Source: Branchiostoma floridae (taxonomy: Eukaryota; Chordata; Leptocardii; Amphioxiformes; Branchiostomatidae). From it: a DNA stretch of 64,000 nucleotides. The notes beneath the pieces are model-generated. The model did not search any database. It was given only the letters and a program-made list of their open reading frames with translations, and was not told where the DNA came from. Position numbers and translations under genes: made by a program. Shown here one piece after another: positions 34,701 through 46,846 of the stretch (the stretch's first letter is position 1; every line of letters begins with the position of its first letter). Location: assembly GCF_000003815.2 (NCBI RefSeq), contig NC_049981.1:27642742-27706741 (forward strand). The letters are read 5' to 3'.

Positions 34701-36037
34701 AAGCAGGTATATCATATCAAGAGGCGACCAATCAGCACCAAGGAGAGATACCATATCGACAGTTAACTCTATCTAGCCTGCGTGGACGCTAAAAGTGCAG
34801 GCGCCAACTTTGACGTCTTTTTACGGCCAAACGACCGGGCCTGTGCTAGAACTACCAAACTTGGTGACTTTTCCTAAAATTTAATTGGCAACAATTTTGA
34901 GTAATCAAGTAGGTTAATCATTTGTCGTATTGCCATGGCAACAGGTTTCTGACAGGCATATCTCACAAACTTAAAGATTTTTAACCAATACAATCACATC
35001 GATGACGTAATAATTATGTCATATTCCGTCATAATGATACCAAAATTACAGAAGCGATTAACGGTGCACACCCCAGTTATTCCGCGACTGGGGTAGTCCG
35101 CTAAAAAAGGCGTCCGAGGGTTTATGTTTGAGTTTACATTTCTTATTATTTACTGCGAAGTGACATTAAACGCTAAGATGGCTGAAAAGCGTAGGGAATA
35201 GTGCGTTTTTGGTGCTAATTATGTTTCGGTCCGAGTCTCATTTCCGGATACAGTATCCGCCAAATCAAGAGTTTGAATAAGAGATGGCGGATCAGCACCA
35301 AGGAGGGATACCAAGTCAAGAATTTCGATAGTAAATGGCCAATGAGCATCAAGGGTGCATACCATATGAAGATCTCGATTCCAATAATTCTTAGTCACAA
35401 GACTATACTGTAACTATATGTAATATATATTTTGTTATTTTAGTCATACTCGCCTCCAACCACGACACAGCCAGTCAGAGTCAAGTAAGTATGATAGCCA
35501 CTTTATTACTTTGTTGACCTGATTAACGATTTCTGTTACGTGTTTTTTTACGTGATATTAGGGAAAACAAGCTATGGTATTCCTTTGCTATGTAAAAGTG
35601 ACAAAAAAGTTGTATTTCTTCTATCCCCAGGGAGGAGGTGAACCACTGTTTGCACTGCGTGATATCAATTTTCTTCCCGTTGTGGATCTTCGTCTGGATC
35701 TATCTGGTATGGACGACTTTGAATGCACGATATGTATATCCACATAAGATTTGAAATAAAATCGCATTCTTGTGCGTAAATATTTAAGATTCTGTACAGT
35801 TTCTAGTGTTGCACATGCCGTCACTTTTGATGAATGTAATGAACCCAACAGCTATGATAGTAACGTATAGAAATATATTTTGTAACATATGTTTTATATA
35901 ACATTTTTTGTGGGTTACGATGCCATGCACACACAGTCATATGTCTATCAGTGTACACTATTAGCAACGTTATGGGTTTCGTTATTTGTTGTTACTGGAC
36001 GCCAATCCATATGATGTTTTTACAGTGCCTGTGCTAA
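31745..36037 (+). CDS. VWA-domain (TerY-like) protein with C-terminal hydrophobic tail, complete eleven-exon gene
   Basis: Metal-ion-dependent adhesion/interaction protein of unknown partner. Exons: 31745-31964, 32313-32387, 32545-32621, 32957-33073, 33514-33600, 33846-33882, 33992-34071, 34390-34500, 35444-35484, 35631-35706, 36026-36037. All are GT/AG in consistent phase, giving 310 residues. The VWA domain fills about residues 1-205 with a complete MIDAS: LDTSGSMSG near the start, DGSTPM in exon 2, LMTDG in exon 3. Then come a helical segment (DMEKLRNLILLREFMARMGE), a Ser/Thr/Pro/Ala linker, and a tail HCLHCVISIFFPLWIFVWIY ending CLC. There is no signal peptide, so a cytosolic VWA with a C-terminal membrane anchor is inferred. 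The last acceptor could instead be at 36056, giving a short KTGGKQAKIA end; 36026 has the better pyrimidine tract and is conserved in copy A. Confidence 0.85.
34690..35370. repeat. Minisatellite remnants in intron 8 of copy B flanking a copy-B-specific insertion
   Basis: Units with ATCAGCACCAAGGAGRGATA occur at about 34690-34760 and 35280-35370. The intervening block of roughly 500 bases (about 34765-35268) has no counterpart in copy A. It is probably an insertion, though I see no clear terminal repeats. Confidence 0.6.
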
Positions 36038-37578
36038 CTTAAAAAAGGGAAACAGGAAAAGACAGGAGGAAAGCAAGCCAAGATCGCCTAACTTGAGGCG
36101 ATCTTCATCGGTACCGTATTGGGACTGCATTTCAACCACCACTGCCGTGCAAACTCTACGCATGCCTAGTGTTCAGTGTCGACCTCGTAGCTTTTGGTTT
36201 GACAAAGCCGATCAAACAAAACAACTGACTCTTTCTCATTATCCGGTTAACAACCAATATCTCCCAAAGTTACGTGTTTGGATAACTGGCAACTGACTAC
36301 TTTTTTCAATTCTCAGAAAAGGCAGAGATTATTCTCAAACACATGAATGTTGTAAATAATTCCTTAAATTTAAGTTATAGACGACAAAGAGAGCCTGGAC
36401 TTCTTCAAAATTGATTCGTTGTAAAGACACGTGATTTATTTTTGCAACGTTACGCGCTTTTGAAGACACTTTTGTACCGTCAAAGCTCTAGTATGTTCAT
36501 CTGTATAGACTGGACAAAAGTTCATATGCGGCTGTAAATATTTTGACACATTTTGGAAGCATTATTGCTGTGAGCATGCAAGTGTGGGTTCAACTTTGTT
36601 GTATAGACACGTCCACTAGTAAATATGTTTACGCTACCCTCTCTACACACCAACCAGCGAGTATGGGAACTAACAAAGATAGTAACCTTTTGTATAGTAG
36701 CCAAGATTGCCGTAATGTATGAGCTTAACCAATAAAAAAATGAAAAACAGGTAGCATTTTCTTCTTTACTCAAATTGTTATTGCTTGCTAGATATAGGGC
36801 TTTTCGTGATATATCACTCTGCCCTTTAAATGGATGAATCAGCTGTTTATACTGCAGTGCACCGTGCGTCTGATAGAAGGCGTTCAAGTACTTTCCAAAG
36901 TATTTTGACCGTTGGAGGGAGAGGGGAACCAAGCAGCTTGTCTCATATATTCGGGTGTGAGCCATGAGTTAACACTGTGAGTCATGGATATTGTCCTTCT
37001 CCTTGCACAGTTCGACAAAAATATTGCTATATGTCGAAGATGCCACAGATTAACCATACCCCATTTTACCTATTACGTCACAATATGTCATCGTTACGTC
37101 ACACATCGTTATGTCTGTCTCCCGTCGAAAAGCATACTAGTATATCCTTAACAATGGTGCTCAACCGGTCTTGATTGACAGCTGATGAGAATGTACATGG
37201 GCGTGGACATGACGTAGTTGTCTGTGAGACGGTGACTGGGCCGTGATCCAACCATAAGCGGTCGCTTGCACATCCGCTGATCACATGTTAGTCACGCGTA
37301 CAGATTTTAGGATATAAAACTCGTCTGCACCGGTTCGCTACCCAGAAATCAGACGAGTTGATGCACAGCAAGCGGTCTGAAGATTAGATCACCTTCACCG
37401 ATGTGGTTTTGTGACGTAGTTTCTTCATCGATCGTCTGAGAGCAATTTGCCCGCCGTTTCTAGGGCATTTTGACCGCTGAGTTGCGTCAAACAAGTGCAA
37501 TTCGACCCGGGGCTCGTGACGCGCAATATTTTATCTTCCAACGCCATTCATTTGCGGTACTGAGCACAAGAGCCGGAT
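36038..37578. other. Intergenic region between the VWA gene and the DUF218 gene
   Basis: Similarity to copy A ends near 36140. A minus-strand open frame at 36522-36965 (147 aa) shows no recognisable domain and is not called. The last 300 bases before 37579 presumably include the promoter of the next gene. Confidence 0.45.
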
Positions 37579-40169
37579 ATGCTGCTGGATGCTATGGGCT
37601 GTGGGTTGTCTACGGACAGAAATGGCGACCTCTCTCCAACGGTACGTAGGTTTCTAATGAACATTTCAGGCACATTCGCGTATCCATTATTATCGACAAA
37701 CAATTTCTTTTATTGATATTAATTGGGATGTTGTTGGATTACGCACGTTAAAAGATATACAGGCGAGTCACAAGTCGTGGTGGTCTACTATTCTGTTAAA
37801 GACTGAATGCGTTAGTATTTTACCGATGTACCCTATAACACTGTGCCATATTTTACACTGGATGAAAGGTACTGATAATTGTACCAGAGGAACGTTTTAT
37901 GTACATGTATGTACTAGGGGCTCCCGTGTGTAGGAGGGGTGGTCTCAGATAATGATGTCAGAGACTGTAAACTTACATCTCTAACGTTACCGAATGGAGT
38001 AATTGTCTGCCTAAAGTTGATGAATAACAAAAGAAATTTCTTCATGTTTTTATACGCTATTGTGCTTTTTTAATCACAAAGGTTGTCTTGTGGCATGGGC
38101 ATTGTGTAACATGTGTTTGTCTGGTGCAACGGGCCTATTCAGATGTTAATCTGTGTGGTACACTATGATGTGTACAAATAGAGTAAGAACATTACCCCTT
38201 TAATATTATGAAATGAAAACAAGACGACCACAAATTTCACGTGCACGTTTTGAACACTTTTAATAGCACATGACGGCCACTATGATACCGACAAATTTAT
38301 ATTTCTGGTTTATTAGACAAACCTTTGATTACACATTTATATTACATTTTCACGGTCACAAAGCAGCAAGGGAAAGTCTAATTCACTGGTAGATCATAAT
38401 TATCATTGTAGTAGCTTGACAATGTTTACATGTACATGTAAGCTATTCTTTTTTTTTTTTTCGTTTTCTGTACTTTACCCATTGGGTACATATGTATGCA
38501 CAATAAAGGTCTTCAACCATTCATTCTATGATAATATCCCCACTCAGGGACTGGAATCAGAAGAAGACCGTGTCTGTATTTTGGCGAAGAGACTTTGGGA
38601 CTACATGGTACTGGGCCAGGAGCTGGTCAAGGTATGTTATTACTGGTATAATATATATTACTGGTCTCTAGAAATAAAAAAGAAATGCATGTATCACCAA
38701 CTCGTGATCGTAAGGCTTTACTTCTGATATGATTTTTCTTCAAAAGGATTAGTTCATCAGACATGGATGACCTGCATTAGCTAGTAGAAAATGACATTGT
38801 GTTGTAAGAAGCCAAGCAGATGTAGAGACGCAAAATCGTAACTTTTCTCCCGGTTTCTAGAACAGTGGGTTTGTCGACAGATAAACATACATGTATTACA
38901 TATGCTATAATCGCATATGTAATGCTATATTTATATTTTTAGTAAAATACATATGTGAGTAATAAACATGAAGCAATATCCATCACTTTGGATGAATGGA
39001 GATTTTGTAGATGCTTGGGACGTTTTATAACGTGACTCTGAAATGTTGTGTTCTGACCTGTGCAAACACTGTCTATTTCAGAGTGACGTCATCCTGGTAC
39101 TTGGTTGCCATGACACCCGGGTGGCTGAATACGCGGCTCGACTGTGGTTGGACGGCTGGGCGGAGTACCTGCTGTTCTCCGGTAACCTTGGGCACTTCAC
39201 TAAAGGTCAGTTCAACCAAACCCCAGCTTCTAGCGATAACTCTATTTCATCGGATAATGACAGTAGCTACTATGTAGATGCAATTCACAACGATTCACAA
39301 TTCACATGTTGATTTGATTATTTGGATAAGTTTTCGACCATACTGTAAATCGTACAGTAGCTGCAAAATGAGCTCATATACATGTCTGAAATTGAAAAAG
39401 GTACTCGAAAGCGGATAATAGTTTCATAGAAAGTAAACTCCAAAGTCAAAGAAGAAGATGTGAAAGAACGAAAATGTAATATATACTAGTAAGGGATTGT
39501 TCTAATTCAGCGTAAAATGAATGTACCATAAACTTTATGATAAAGCGCGATTGGGACGCTTGCGCCCCCCTATATACCCATGTATAAATTACACACTCCG
39601 TTATGGACATACAGTGTAACTTTGTCGATATCATGGCAATGAACATTTTTGCTTCAACGTATCAATTGTAACATTCCTACGTCCTTCCCGCAGGGGTGTG
39701 GGACCGTCCTGAGGCGGAGATCTTCCACGACATCGCCGTCAGCATGGGCGTGCCAGACGACAAGATTCTCCGGGAAACCATGGCAACCAACACCGGGGAG
39801 AACATCAAGTTCTCCCACCGAGTTCTATTTCAGCACAAGGTCAAAGCCAACTCCGTCATCCTCGTCCAGATGCCCTATATGGAGAGGAGGACCTACGCCA
39901 CCTTTGTGAAGCAGTGGCCGGGAGACAAGGAGAACACGCACGTTGTAGTGACGTCACCAAGAATAGCATTCCAGGACTACCCTAGTGATGACGTCGGTGG
40001 TCTGAAGACAACGGTGAACAATCTGGTGGGCGTTCTGGAACGGATCAAGTCGTATCCAAGCAGAGGTTTTCAGATCACACAGGACATCCCGGACGAAGTA
40101 TGGCTTGCATACGAGGAGTTGATTGCCATGGGATACGACGGACTAGACTATAAGATGAAACCATCTTAA
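37579..40169 (+). CDS. DUF218 (YdcF/SanA/ElyC-like) protein, complete four-exon gene
   Basis: Member of the DUF218 Rossmann-like family, common in bacteria (E. coli YdcF, SanA, ElyC) and sparse in animals; biochemical role unknown. Exons: 37579-37641, 38548-38631, 39082-39205, 39694-40169. All are GT/AG in consistent phase, giving 248 residues. The ATG at 37579 follows an in-frame TGA 18 bases upstream. The family core is visible: DVILVLGCHDTRVAEYAARL (beta strand, DxR motif), then YLLFSGNLGHFTKG (the SGG-like loop), AEIFHDIAVSMGVPDDKILR, TNTGENIKFS, and VILVQMPYMERRTYATFVKQ (the usual R-x-x-x-T/F step). There is no signal peptide or membrane segment, so the protein is probably cytosolic, unlike the membrane-anchored bacterial SanA. 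It is animal-encoded, with introns. Confidence 0.88.
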
Positions 40170-43100
40170 TTGTGCTGTAAGAGTAACGAAAAACGACAAC
40201 GACAAGATACTCGACGAAAACGGCACTCAGGGTAACTTATGACTTAAAAAGCAACGTAATTGTACATTTTGATGTTCATGCTAGTGTACATAACTTATAA
40301 GTATTACAATTTTGTAGTAATTGTTGACTTTATGAACAAGCCAAGGTAGGGTAATGGAAAGCCAACATGGCTATGTAAATATTTAGACAAAAATCTCAGG
40401 TTTGTTAGGTAGGTAAACTTTAAACGTTTCTTGTATCGTTTGTTCTAAATACAATGTATCGTCACATTCATTGCACTTGTATTCGATTCATTTCTAGTGA
40501 CAAGATTGACAAGAGAAGTATGTAACATTATACTTCTGCATAGGTGATGATGTTCATATTTTTATCATTAATATTGATAATGGTGATACCTAAAAGTAAT
40601 CTAGATTTCAGTAAGAAAAAAAAATATTAAAATTATAGTGCAATTTAAGACACAAAGATAGTATTACTGGAGACAAGGATGAAGCTAGTGATGTCAGATT
40701 CAGCACTTTGCCAAGGATTGTGTGTCAATCGATATTCTTGCCTGTACCTTGGTATAAAGTAGTGTGACCGTAATCAAACCGTCCGGCCATCGAACGTACG
40801 TACACTTTGCAACAGAAGAGACTCGGGAACCACACTTAGATAGCCCAGAAATGTGTCATGTGATGAAGCGCTTACTTAGTAGTGCCAAGGAAATTTTTTA
40901 ACCTCCTTGGTAGTGCCTTGGAAAGGCACACATATTTGTGACACAGCTTACTAACTTAACAATCTATCAATGATGGCATGAATAATTTTCGGTTGACCCA
41001 TGACACAATTCTATAGAGTTTTTGTTCAATTTCACGGTTTCTCTATCCGCTGGTCGGATATACTTTCTGCTAGGATGACATACCTTGTGCGTAACGCCTT
41101 GAGAATTAACGTTACTATCCAAACAAATACGTCATGCGCTGCGCAACACACACAAGTCCTGCCTTTCCACAACAATTTCAAGAACAGATAGAAGGGAGCA
41201 GAACGTTGTTTTTGTAAAGGATACTGCTATGTATTGATATTGTGTATGATCGTGTTCGAAATAAACGAATTGATGTAAGCGTGTTGACGCGTGCACGTTT
41301 TGACTTGTTGACAATAGCTTACACAACCAATTGTCGGTAAAGCCGCTGTGTCCGTGGCCACTAAAATGAAAAATCGCAGCCCTATTTTTGTGTTAAATCA
41401 ATCTTATCGGTAAGTACAGTATTATGGTAGTTAAGTCTGATTTCTGTGTTACTTCATATTGAATGCTTGTGATTTTTCTCACGGGACTTAGAGCCAAAAG
41501 CGTATTTTGTGTAGCTGTCAATAAATCATTTGAAATAGCCCATGGTTCGTGCTCAGAGTTTGTCTCTCGAGTAGATCAACAGCGCCTGATTAGACAAATA
41601 GTAAAGTTGTCAAAATGGCACGGCCCCTACCACCGCGTGCGTTTTATGCCAACGTCCAGAAGTGAACGTCCTGACAAATATGTGAGTTTGCTTATGTAGA
41701 TAAGAGCCCCATTCCACTAGGACAGCGACCGCGCCGCGACCGACCGATTTGGCAGCACTCGAGTTTAATAGATAGGAATATTTCTACGCCCTGAGTGTTT
41801 TGTTGTCTTTTCAGTCATGCTGAAACATTTTTCACGATATTCAAATTATGAAGTTAAGGGTTATACAAATCCAATTTCGGTCGCAGTGAGATCGCAGCGC
41901 GATCGCCGTCGAGTTGAATGGTGCCTAACGCCTGGTACCACCTGCTGTAATTGTCGGGGTGCGACGTGCTGCCACCTTAGCGGATCGATTTTACACGGTA
42001 TATCCTGTGTTTACAGTCTACCTGTCAGCTTAACAGCAACAACAGACGAGGCGTGTATGAGAGAGAATTGGGAGGGGGTGTAACATGTGGGGACAGGGGG
42101 GTCTGGGGAAGTACAGTGGTCTTGGTGCAAAGAACGACACATGGTTGTCTTAAGATGTTATCCTACAAAAATGCTGGTACGTTAAAGACGGTTAAAGGCA
42201 TACACAAAATTGAGTATTTTGCATTCATGTTACTTGTTAACGTTACTACAGAGGTGTAGCTGTACTGAGTGTGTAGTAAAGTCAATGCTCTAGACCCTAG
42301 CTTTCGTGTGAGAACAACAAGTTTGCTTGCTCCAGAAGTCCAAGGCAAATCTAAGGTTAGGTCTCACGGGTTTTACTAAATTATTGTGCATTTGTCTGGA
42401 TTCACGCTGCTAGAACTGACGATACAGTAGTACAATCTACTGCTTCATGATGTATATACAATAGCCAACGCATTGTAGAAATTATAATTCTAAATGCAAC
42501 AATGGGTATCAGTCAATATCTAATGCCCAAAATGCCCCCTTGTTTGATTTAGCATCACAAAGTTTTAAAATAATAATCATCATCAACGCTTTTATGATGG
42601 TGATATCATTCTCACAAAACCCCAACCAGGTGAAGAAATCTGTCACACGTTTGTATCAGATTTAGTGCGTTCATTCCACACCCATTCCACTGACGTCACA
42701 GGCAAACAATACGTCACCTGAAAATGCTGTGTTTTGACCACCTGATATCCTGAACAACCAAATCGATTCTGTCGGGAGATTGCCAGGCGCGGTAGAGCTC
42801 CGGCCAAATACTGAGTACTTGTACCATTCAAGCTGTTCACCGTTTAGTCGATAGAAGGTTTCTTACCGACCGGAGGGACTACATTGCAGTTCTGACTGCG
42901 TTTTACAAGGCGGATTAGAACATTTAATTAAGAAGCCTTCCACTACAACATGTAACAGGTGGGAAACCAAGTAGCGACGTGAGCGTTGATTGGTCACCAA
43001 GAAGTGGACAAGGCCCTACAAATAGCAAAAAGACCTGTCGGGCACTAGCGGTGGCGACTTTCCTCGTTGAATGACAGGCTGGGAAAGAGAGAGCTCGTGT

Positions 43101-43405
43101 ACCGGGCATTGGAGAACGATTAAAAATGATCATGACATCGAAGGACGATCAGGGTGCTGCAACATGAAGATTCAAACCTACTGGTGAGTCAGATGAGATA
43201 CTACCTTTATTTCTGATTCATTCGGACCATTGAACTACAGGAGATTCGCCTTCCTTTCGCAAGAGTTTCACTGAAAACCTTTGAACCCTCGTGACAGCAC
43301 GGGTGTTCTACTAACTCTTGATTCGCTAACGTAGCAGTGACGAAGGAGAATCCTCCTGAAAATTACCCCCATAGTTTCATAGAGACGACGGAAAAACCGC
43401 GAAAC
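40170..43405. other. Intergenic region between the DUF218 gene and the GPCR
   Basis: AT-rich, presumably containing the DUF218 3' UTR. One foldback element is listed separately. A possible 5' UTR exon of the GPCR ends at a donor (CTACTG|GTGAGT) near 43183. No other gene is recognised. Confidence 0.45.
41706..41928. mobile_element. About 220-bp foldback element
   Basis: The left end (GCCCCATTCCACTAGGACAG, then CGACCGCGCCGCGACC) pairs with the reverse complement of the right end (GCACCATTCAACTCGACGGC, then GATCGCGCTGCGATC). The arms are about 35 bases and imperfect; the interior is AT-rich and non-coding. It is probably a MITE; no clear target-site duplication is seen. Confidence 0.6.
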
Positions 43406-44803
43406 ATGGCGACGACTGGAAAGTACCATTTTGACGAGAGGTTCATCACTTCTGTGGCAACACGATTCAACAAAAGTGTGGAGCAGGTGGAAAAAGACCT
43501 TCTGTCGCGATTCAACCTGACATGGCAACCGAAGATTGAGAACCTCCCTGCTTCCTTCACGGTGACGGTCTGTGTTCTCTACGCCATCATTTTCGTCATG
43601 TCCCTAATAGGAAACAGTATGGTCATCTACGCCGTAGCGAGTAACCGCAAAATGCGGTCCATAACAAACGTGTTCTTGGTGTCCCTCGCGGTCAGCGATC
43701 TCCTCATCACAGTGGTCAGCATGCCGTGGAGCGTGCTGCACGCTCTGGACGACCACGCCTGGAACTTCGGGGACTTCATGTGCCGGGTGCCGCAGTTCGT
43801 GCAGGTGGTGTCCGTGACGGCGAGCCTGATGACGCTGACGTGCATCGCCGTGGACAGGTACATCGCCATCCTGCACCCGCTCAACTCCGGCGTGCGCTTC
43901 TCCATCCTGCGGGTGTCTCTCACCCTCCTCTCCGTCTGGGTGGTCGCCATCACCTTCGGCATCCCTCTCCTCGTCTTCATCGACATCGTCACGCGAAACA
44001 AACGGAGTCCCATCCCAAACCCTCACAATATAGAACTCTTCAAGCTCATATATTACGAGATTGAATGGAAGGTCTGTACCGAAGCTTGGCCCAACCCGAA
44101 TGACCATTTCGTCTATTCGATGTGCTTTCTGATCGTACTGTACACGATGCCGCTAGTCGTCATGACCTGTCTGTACGGTCGCGTCGCCCACTATCTCTGG
44201 GTACGGCAGCCTATCGGAGACAACTTGGCGCAGCCCCGGAACGCTGTTGCTTGGGAGCAGTCCCGGAAAACCAGGCGGGTCATCCGCATGTTGGTGTCCA
44301 TCGTCGGGTCCTTCGCCATCTGCTGGGGTCCGTTCTTCGTCATCCAGGTGGTGAAGACGGCGTACATCCCCACCGTGATGATCCAGCTCCTCGCGCACGT
44401 CAACTGCGCCGTCAACCCCATCATCTACGCGCTGCTGAGCGAGAAGTTCCGCGACAACCTGCGGTGCTGCTCGGCCTGTATCAAACTCAGGCAGCGCCGC
44501 AGTCGCATGAGCCTCCTCAACACCGCCAACACCGAGGAAGTCGACATGAGGACGCGCTCTTCCTCCATCAACGCCAGGCAACACGCGACGTGGGGGCGAC
44601 ACAGGACCTCCCAGCCGCACACAGCCAACCCTAATCTCAGCGACATCCACGTGTCCACGTTCTCGACAGGTGAGATCCCGCCGATCATCGACTCCTTTAG
44701 GTCCAGTTACCCGAAGCTGCCGGCCATTCAGCCCGGACATATGCCCGTGTACATCGGGCCTCACACAGGCATGGTCAAGGAGATGAACGACACGCCAACA
44801 TAA
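43406..44803 (+). CDS. Class A (rhodopsin-like) GPCR, probable peptide receptor of QRFP/RFamide type, single exon
   Basis: Seven-pass plasma-membrane receptor of 465 residues. The start is the first ATG in frame (43406, context AAACATGG). The N terminus has N-glycosylation sites NKS (22) and NLT (37). TM1 carries GNSMVIY (about 69-75) and TM2 LAVSDLL. C126 is the conserved disulfide cysteine, DRY is at 150-152, CWGP at 306-309 (the CWxP variant) and NPIIY at 337-341. Two adjacent cysteines (RCC) after helix 8 are likely palmitoylation sites. A long Ser/Thr-rich tail ends NDTPT. The stretch KMRSITNVFLVSLAVSDLLI and the TM5 region (LPLMV-like PLVVM, then YLWVRQPIGD) resemble QRFP-receptor relatives, but the ligand is inference. 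GC content is far above that of the flanks. It is intronless within the coding region. Confidence 0.93.
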   Translation: MATTGKYHFDERFITSVATRFNKSVEQVEKDLLSRFNLTWQPKIENLPASFTVTVCVLYAIIFVMSLIGNSMVIYAVASNRKMRSITNVFLVSLAVSDLLITVVSMPWSVLHALDDHAWNFGDFMCRVPQFVQVVSVTASLMTLTCIAVDRYIAILHPLNSGVRFSILRVSLTLLSVWVVAITFGIPLLVFIDIVTRNKRSPIPNPHNIELFKLIYYEIEWKVCTEAWPNPNDHFVYSMCFLIVLYTMPLVVMTCLYGRVAHYLWVRQPIGDNLAQPRNAVAWEQSRKTRRVIRMLVSIVGSFAICWGPFFVIQVVKTAYIPTVMIQLLAHVNCAVNPIIYALLSEKFRDNLRCCSACIKLRQRRSRMSLLNTANTEEVDMRTRSSSINARQHATWGRHRTSQPHTANPNLSDIHVSTFSTGEIPPIIDSFRSSYPKLPAIQPGHMPVYIGPHTGMVKEMNDTPT

Positions 44804-46275
44804 CTATACATACTGACGATTCCCAGGCCTACTTGGTATTCAATGTACGAAAATTGGCGTGAATTAAGACCACAACGTCAATGCAGAGGCAGAGACTGGG
44901 AAGAAATAAAAAAGGTCAGATCGTTGAGCAAGAGCAAGGAGGTTATACTGTGTACAGTTAGGACATGATGATCGGACAAGGGCTGTTTTGCATGTATAGA
45001 TCCTGTGGATGCCGAAAAAGTTAAGTAAACTGTAAATAACCTTTAATACATTCCAACAATCATTGGTAAGTTTTCTTGTCAAGTTAATGTAAATCGACAA
45101 ACATTTCTTTGCAGTTGTTTATGTGTGATTGTGCAAATATCAGATTGGATTTAATTTGATTTGATTTGCAGTGAAAGTATTAAGTATTGAGGTTAACGTT
45201 ACGCTTAAAGTGTACCTGTAGCTTTTTTATTGTTTTTGTAATGTACATGTGACTTATAGAAAGGGAAGTTTTCTGCTATATGGCTCTCAAGTCAGCTATG
45301 AGATAAGTGTCACTTAGCCATTCAGAAATTCATCATTTGGTGCTCTACATTTAACGTATGGCCAAGTTTAGTTTGTACTTGAATGCTATCGAGTCCATTA
45401 GATGTCACTACACTCAGACCTAGTTAAACACAAAGTACAAACAGTGCTGTTTGTGCAGATTGATAAATTACGTACAATCTGTTCAGGTGACAAGTTGTAT
45501 TGGTACAAATTATGCACTTAACAAAAGAAGGTTAAACAAGGGAAATGTAGTAATGTTAGCTTATCAACTGTTGTGGGGATGCAGGAGCGGCGATTGACAG
45601 CACAGTTAATATGAAGAAAAAAGAAAAGCGGAAATATGAGTAGTTCGTATACAGTTGTCTGGTGATTTACTTGATAAATCGTTTTGGATGCAACACTCTC
45701 TTCAGCAAACTTCAACATTGAAATGCGTATGCTATGTATGTTATAGTGTATATGGCAAACAGCGCATTCAAACAAAATCTTAACATTTACATTTTACGTG
45801 TCACACTTCATACGGAAAATTTACATTTGCTAATGTGACATCACTGTAACGTTGCCTGTTTGATTCTATATCATTACAAATTGGCAAGAAGAAAAAGCCA
45901 CCCCCATATATCAAGTGGTAATTCTGGTAATCACACTAGAATTTATACATGTACTTGAGGACGAAATGTGGAAATAAAATACAATACAGTGCTAGCTGTT
46001 TATCAAATATTTTATGAAAAAAAATTGGCAAATCTCCAACGCCGTAGTTACTTCGTCAGTCAGTCACGGGATTTGGTGATTACTGCATTGACGTCACCAA
46101 TGGATTATCTTACAGTGTTTTCTTGTGGGTTTACCAATCGGAATTCCATGGTTTCATACTAAACTTGTGTGTGACGGAGTAAGTGTTGTTGTTTTTCAAT
46201 TGATGATGGATTGCTGCTGTTGATTTCCACTCGGGGCTTTCTCAGAAATTCATAGCAAGGGAGTACTGCATTATA
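44804..46275. other. Intergenic region downstream of the GPCR
   Basis: AT-rich sequence, probably starting with the GPCR 3' UTR. No conserved frame or clear repeat was found. Confidence 0.45.
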
Positions 46276-46346
46276 CCGGTCCAATGGCCGAGTGGGTAGA
46301 GTCTTGCATACGCGGTAGGCCGAAAGTTCGATCCCCGACTGAGTCA
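46276..46346 (+). repeat. tRNA-derived SINE head
   Basis: An A-box-like TGGCCGAGTGG near 46285 and a B-box-like AGTTCGATCCCC near 46325 have tRNA-like spacing. They are followed by ACTGAGTCATACC and a non-tRNA tail. The sequence does not close into a proper acceptor stem with a 3' partner, so it is a SINE rather than a tRNA gene. The downstream body possibly extends to about 46480. Confidence 0.6.
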
Positions 46347-46846
46347 TACCAAAAACTGCCTGGCGCCTTTATCTTTACGATTCAGCACGGGGATGTATTG
46401 AAGCATCGTCCACATGGCCAAACACGCATTCCTCACTAGGTCGCATCACTCTAAAGTGTCCAAAATAAGAATTAGCTTTTAGTCTGAGATCCCTGTTATG
46501 AATTTGTCCAAATAATTCATTTGGTCAATTACATAACTGAGACATCCCTTTTAATAGTTATCACTGACCAGACGCTGCCTGTGTCATTTTCTCTCTGTTG
46601 GATAGTTAACTCAAACTTCTCCTTCTTGTAAAAATCCATCCTGTCGTCGTAGGTGGCATAAAGATAACAGGGTCCTAGGATGGAAAGGCGCCCGCACAGG
46701 TAACTGGTAAATGCAAGAGGGATTTCCGATTGGGTAATATGTACTTACCTCTCTTAGTTCTTGAGACTGTGTATGCAATTAGCCCTCGGGCATGATTTTG
46801 CAAATAAACAATTCAATATAATAAAGCCGCCTAAAACCCGTACAGA

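Noticed and set aside
36522-36965. 147-codon minus-strand open frame between the VWA and DUF218 genes
   Set aside because: No family motif and no counterpart in the duplicated copy; likely chance.
43604-44764. Long alternative frames on both strands over the GPCR
   Set aside because: Shadows of a GC-rich coding exon; only one frame has seven membrane segments and the class A motifs.
46276-46346. Possible functional tRNA gene
   Set aside because: A and B boxes are present but no proper closed acceptor stem is visible, and a SINE-like tail follows.
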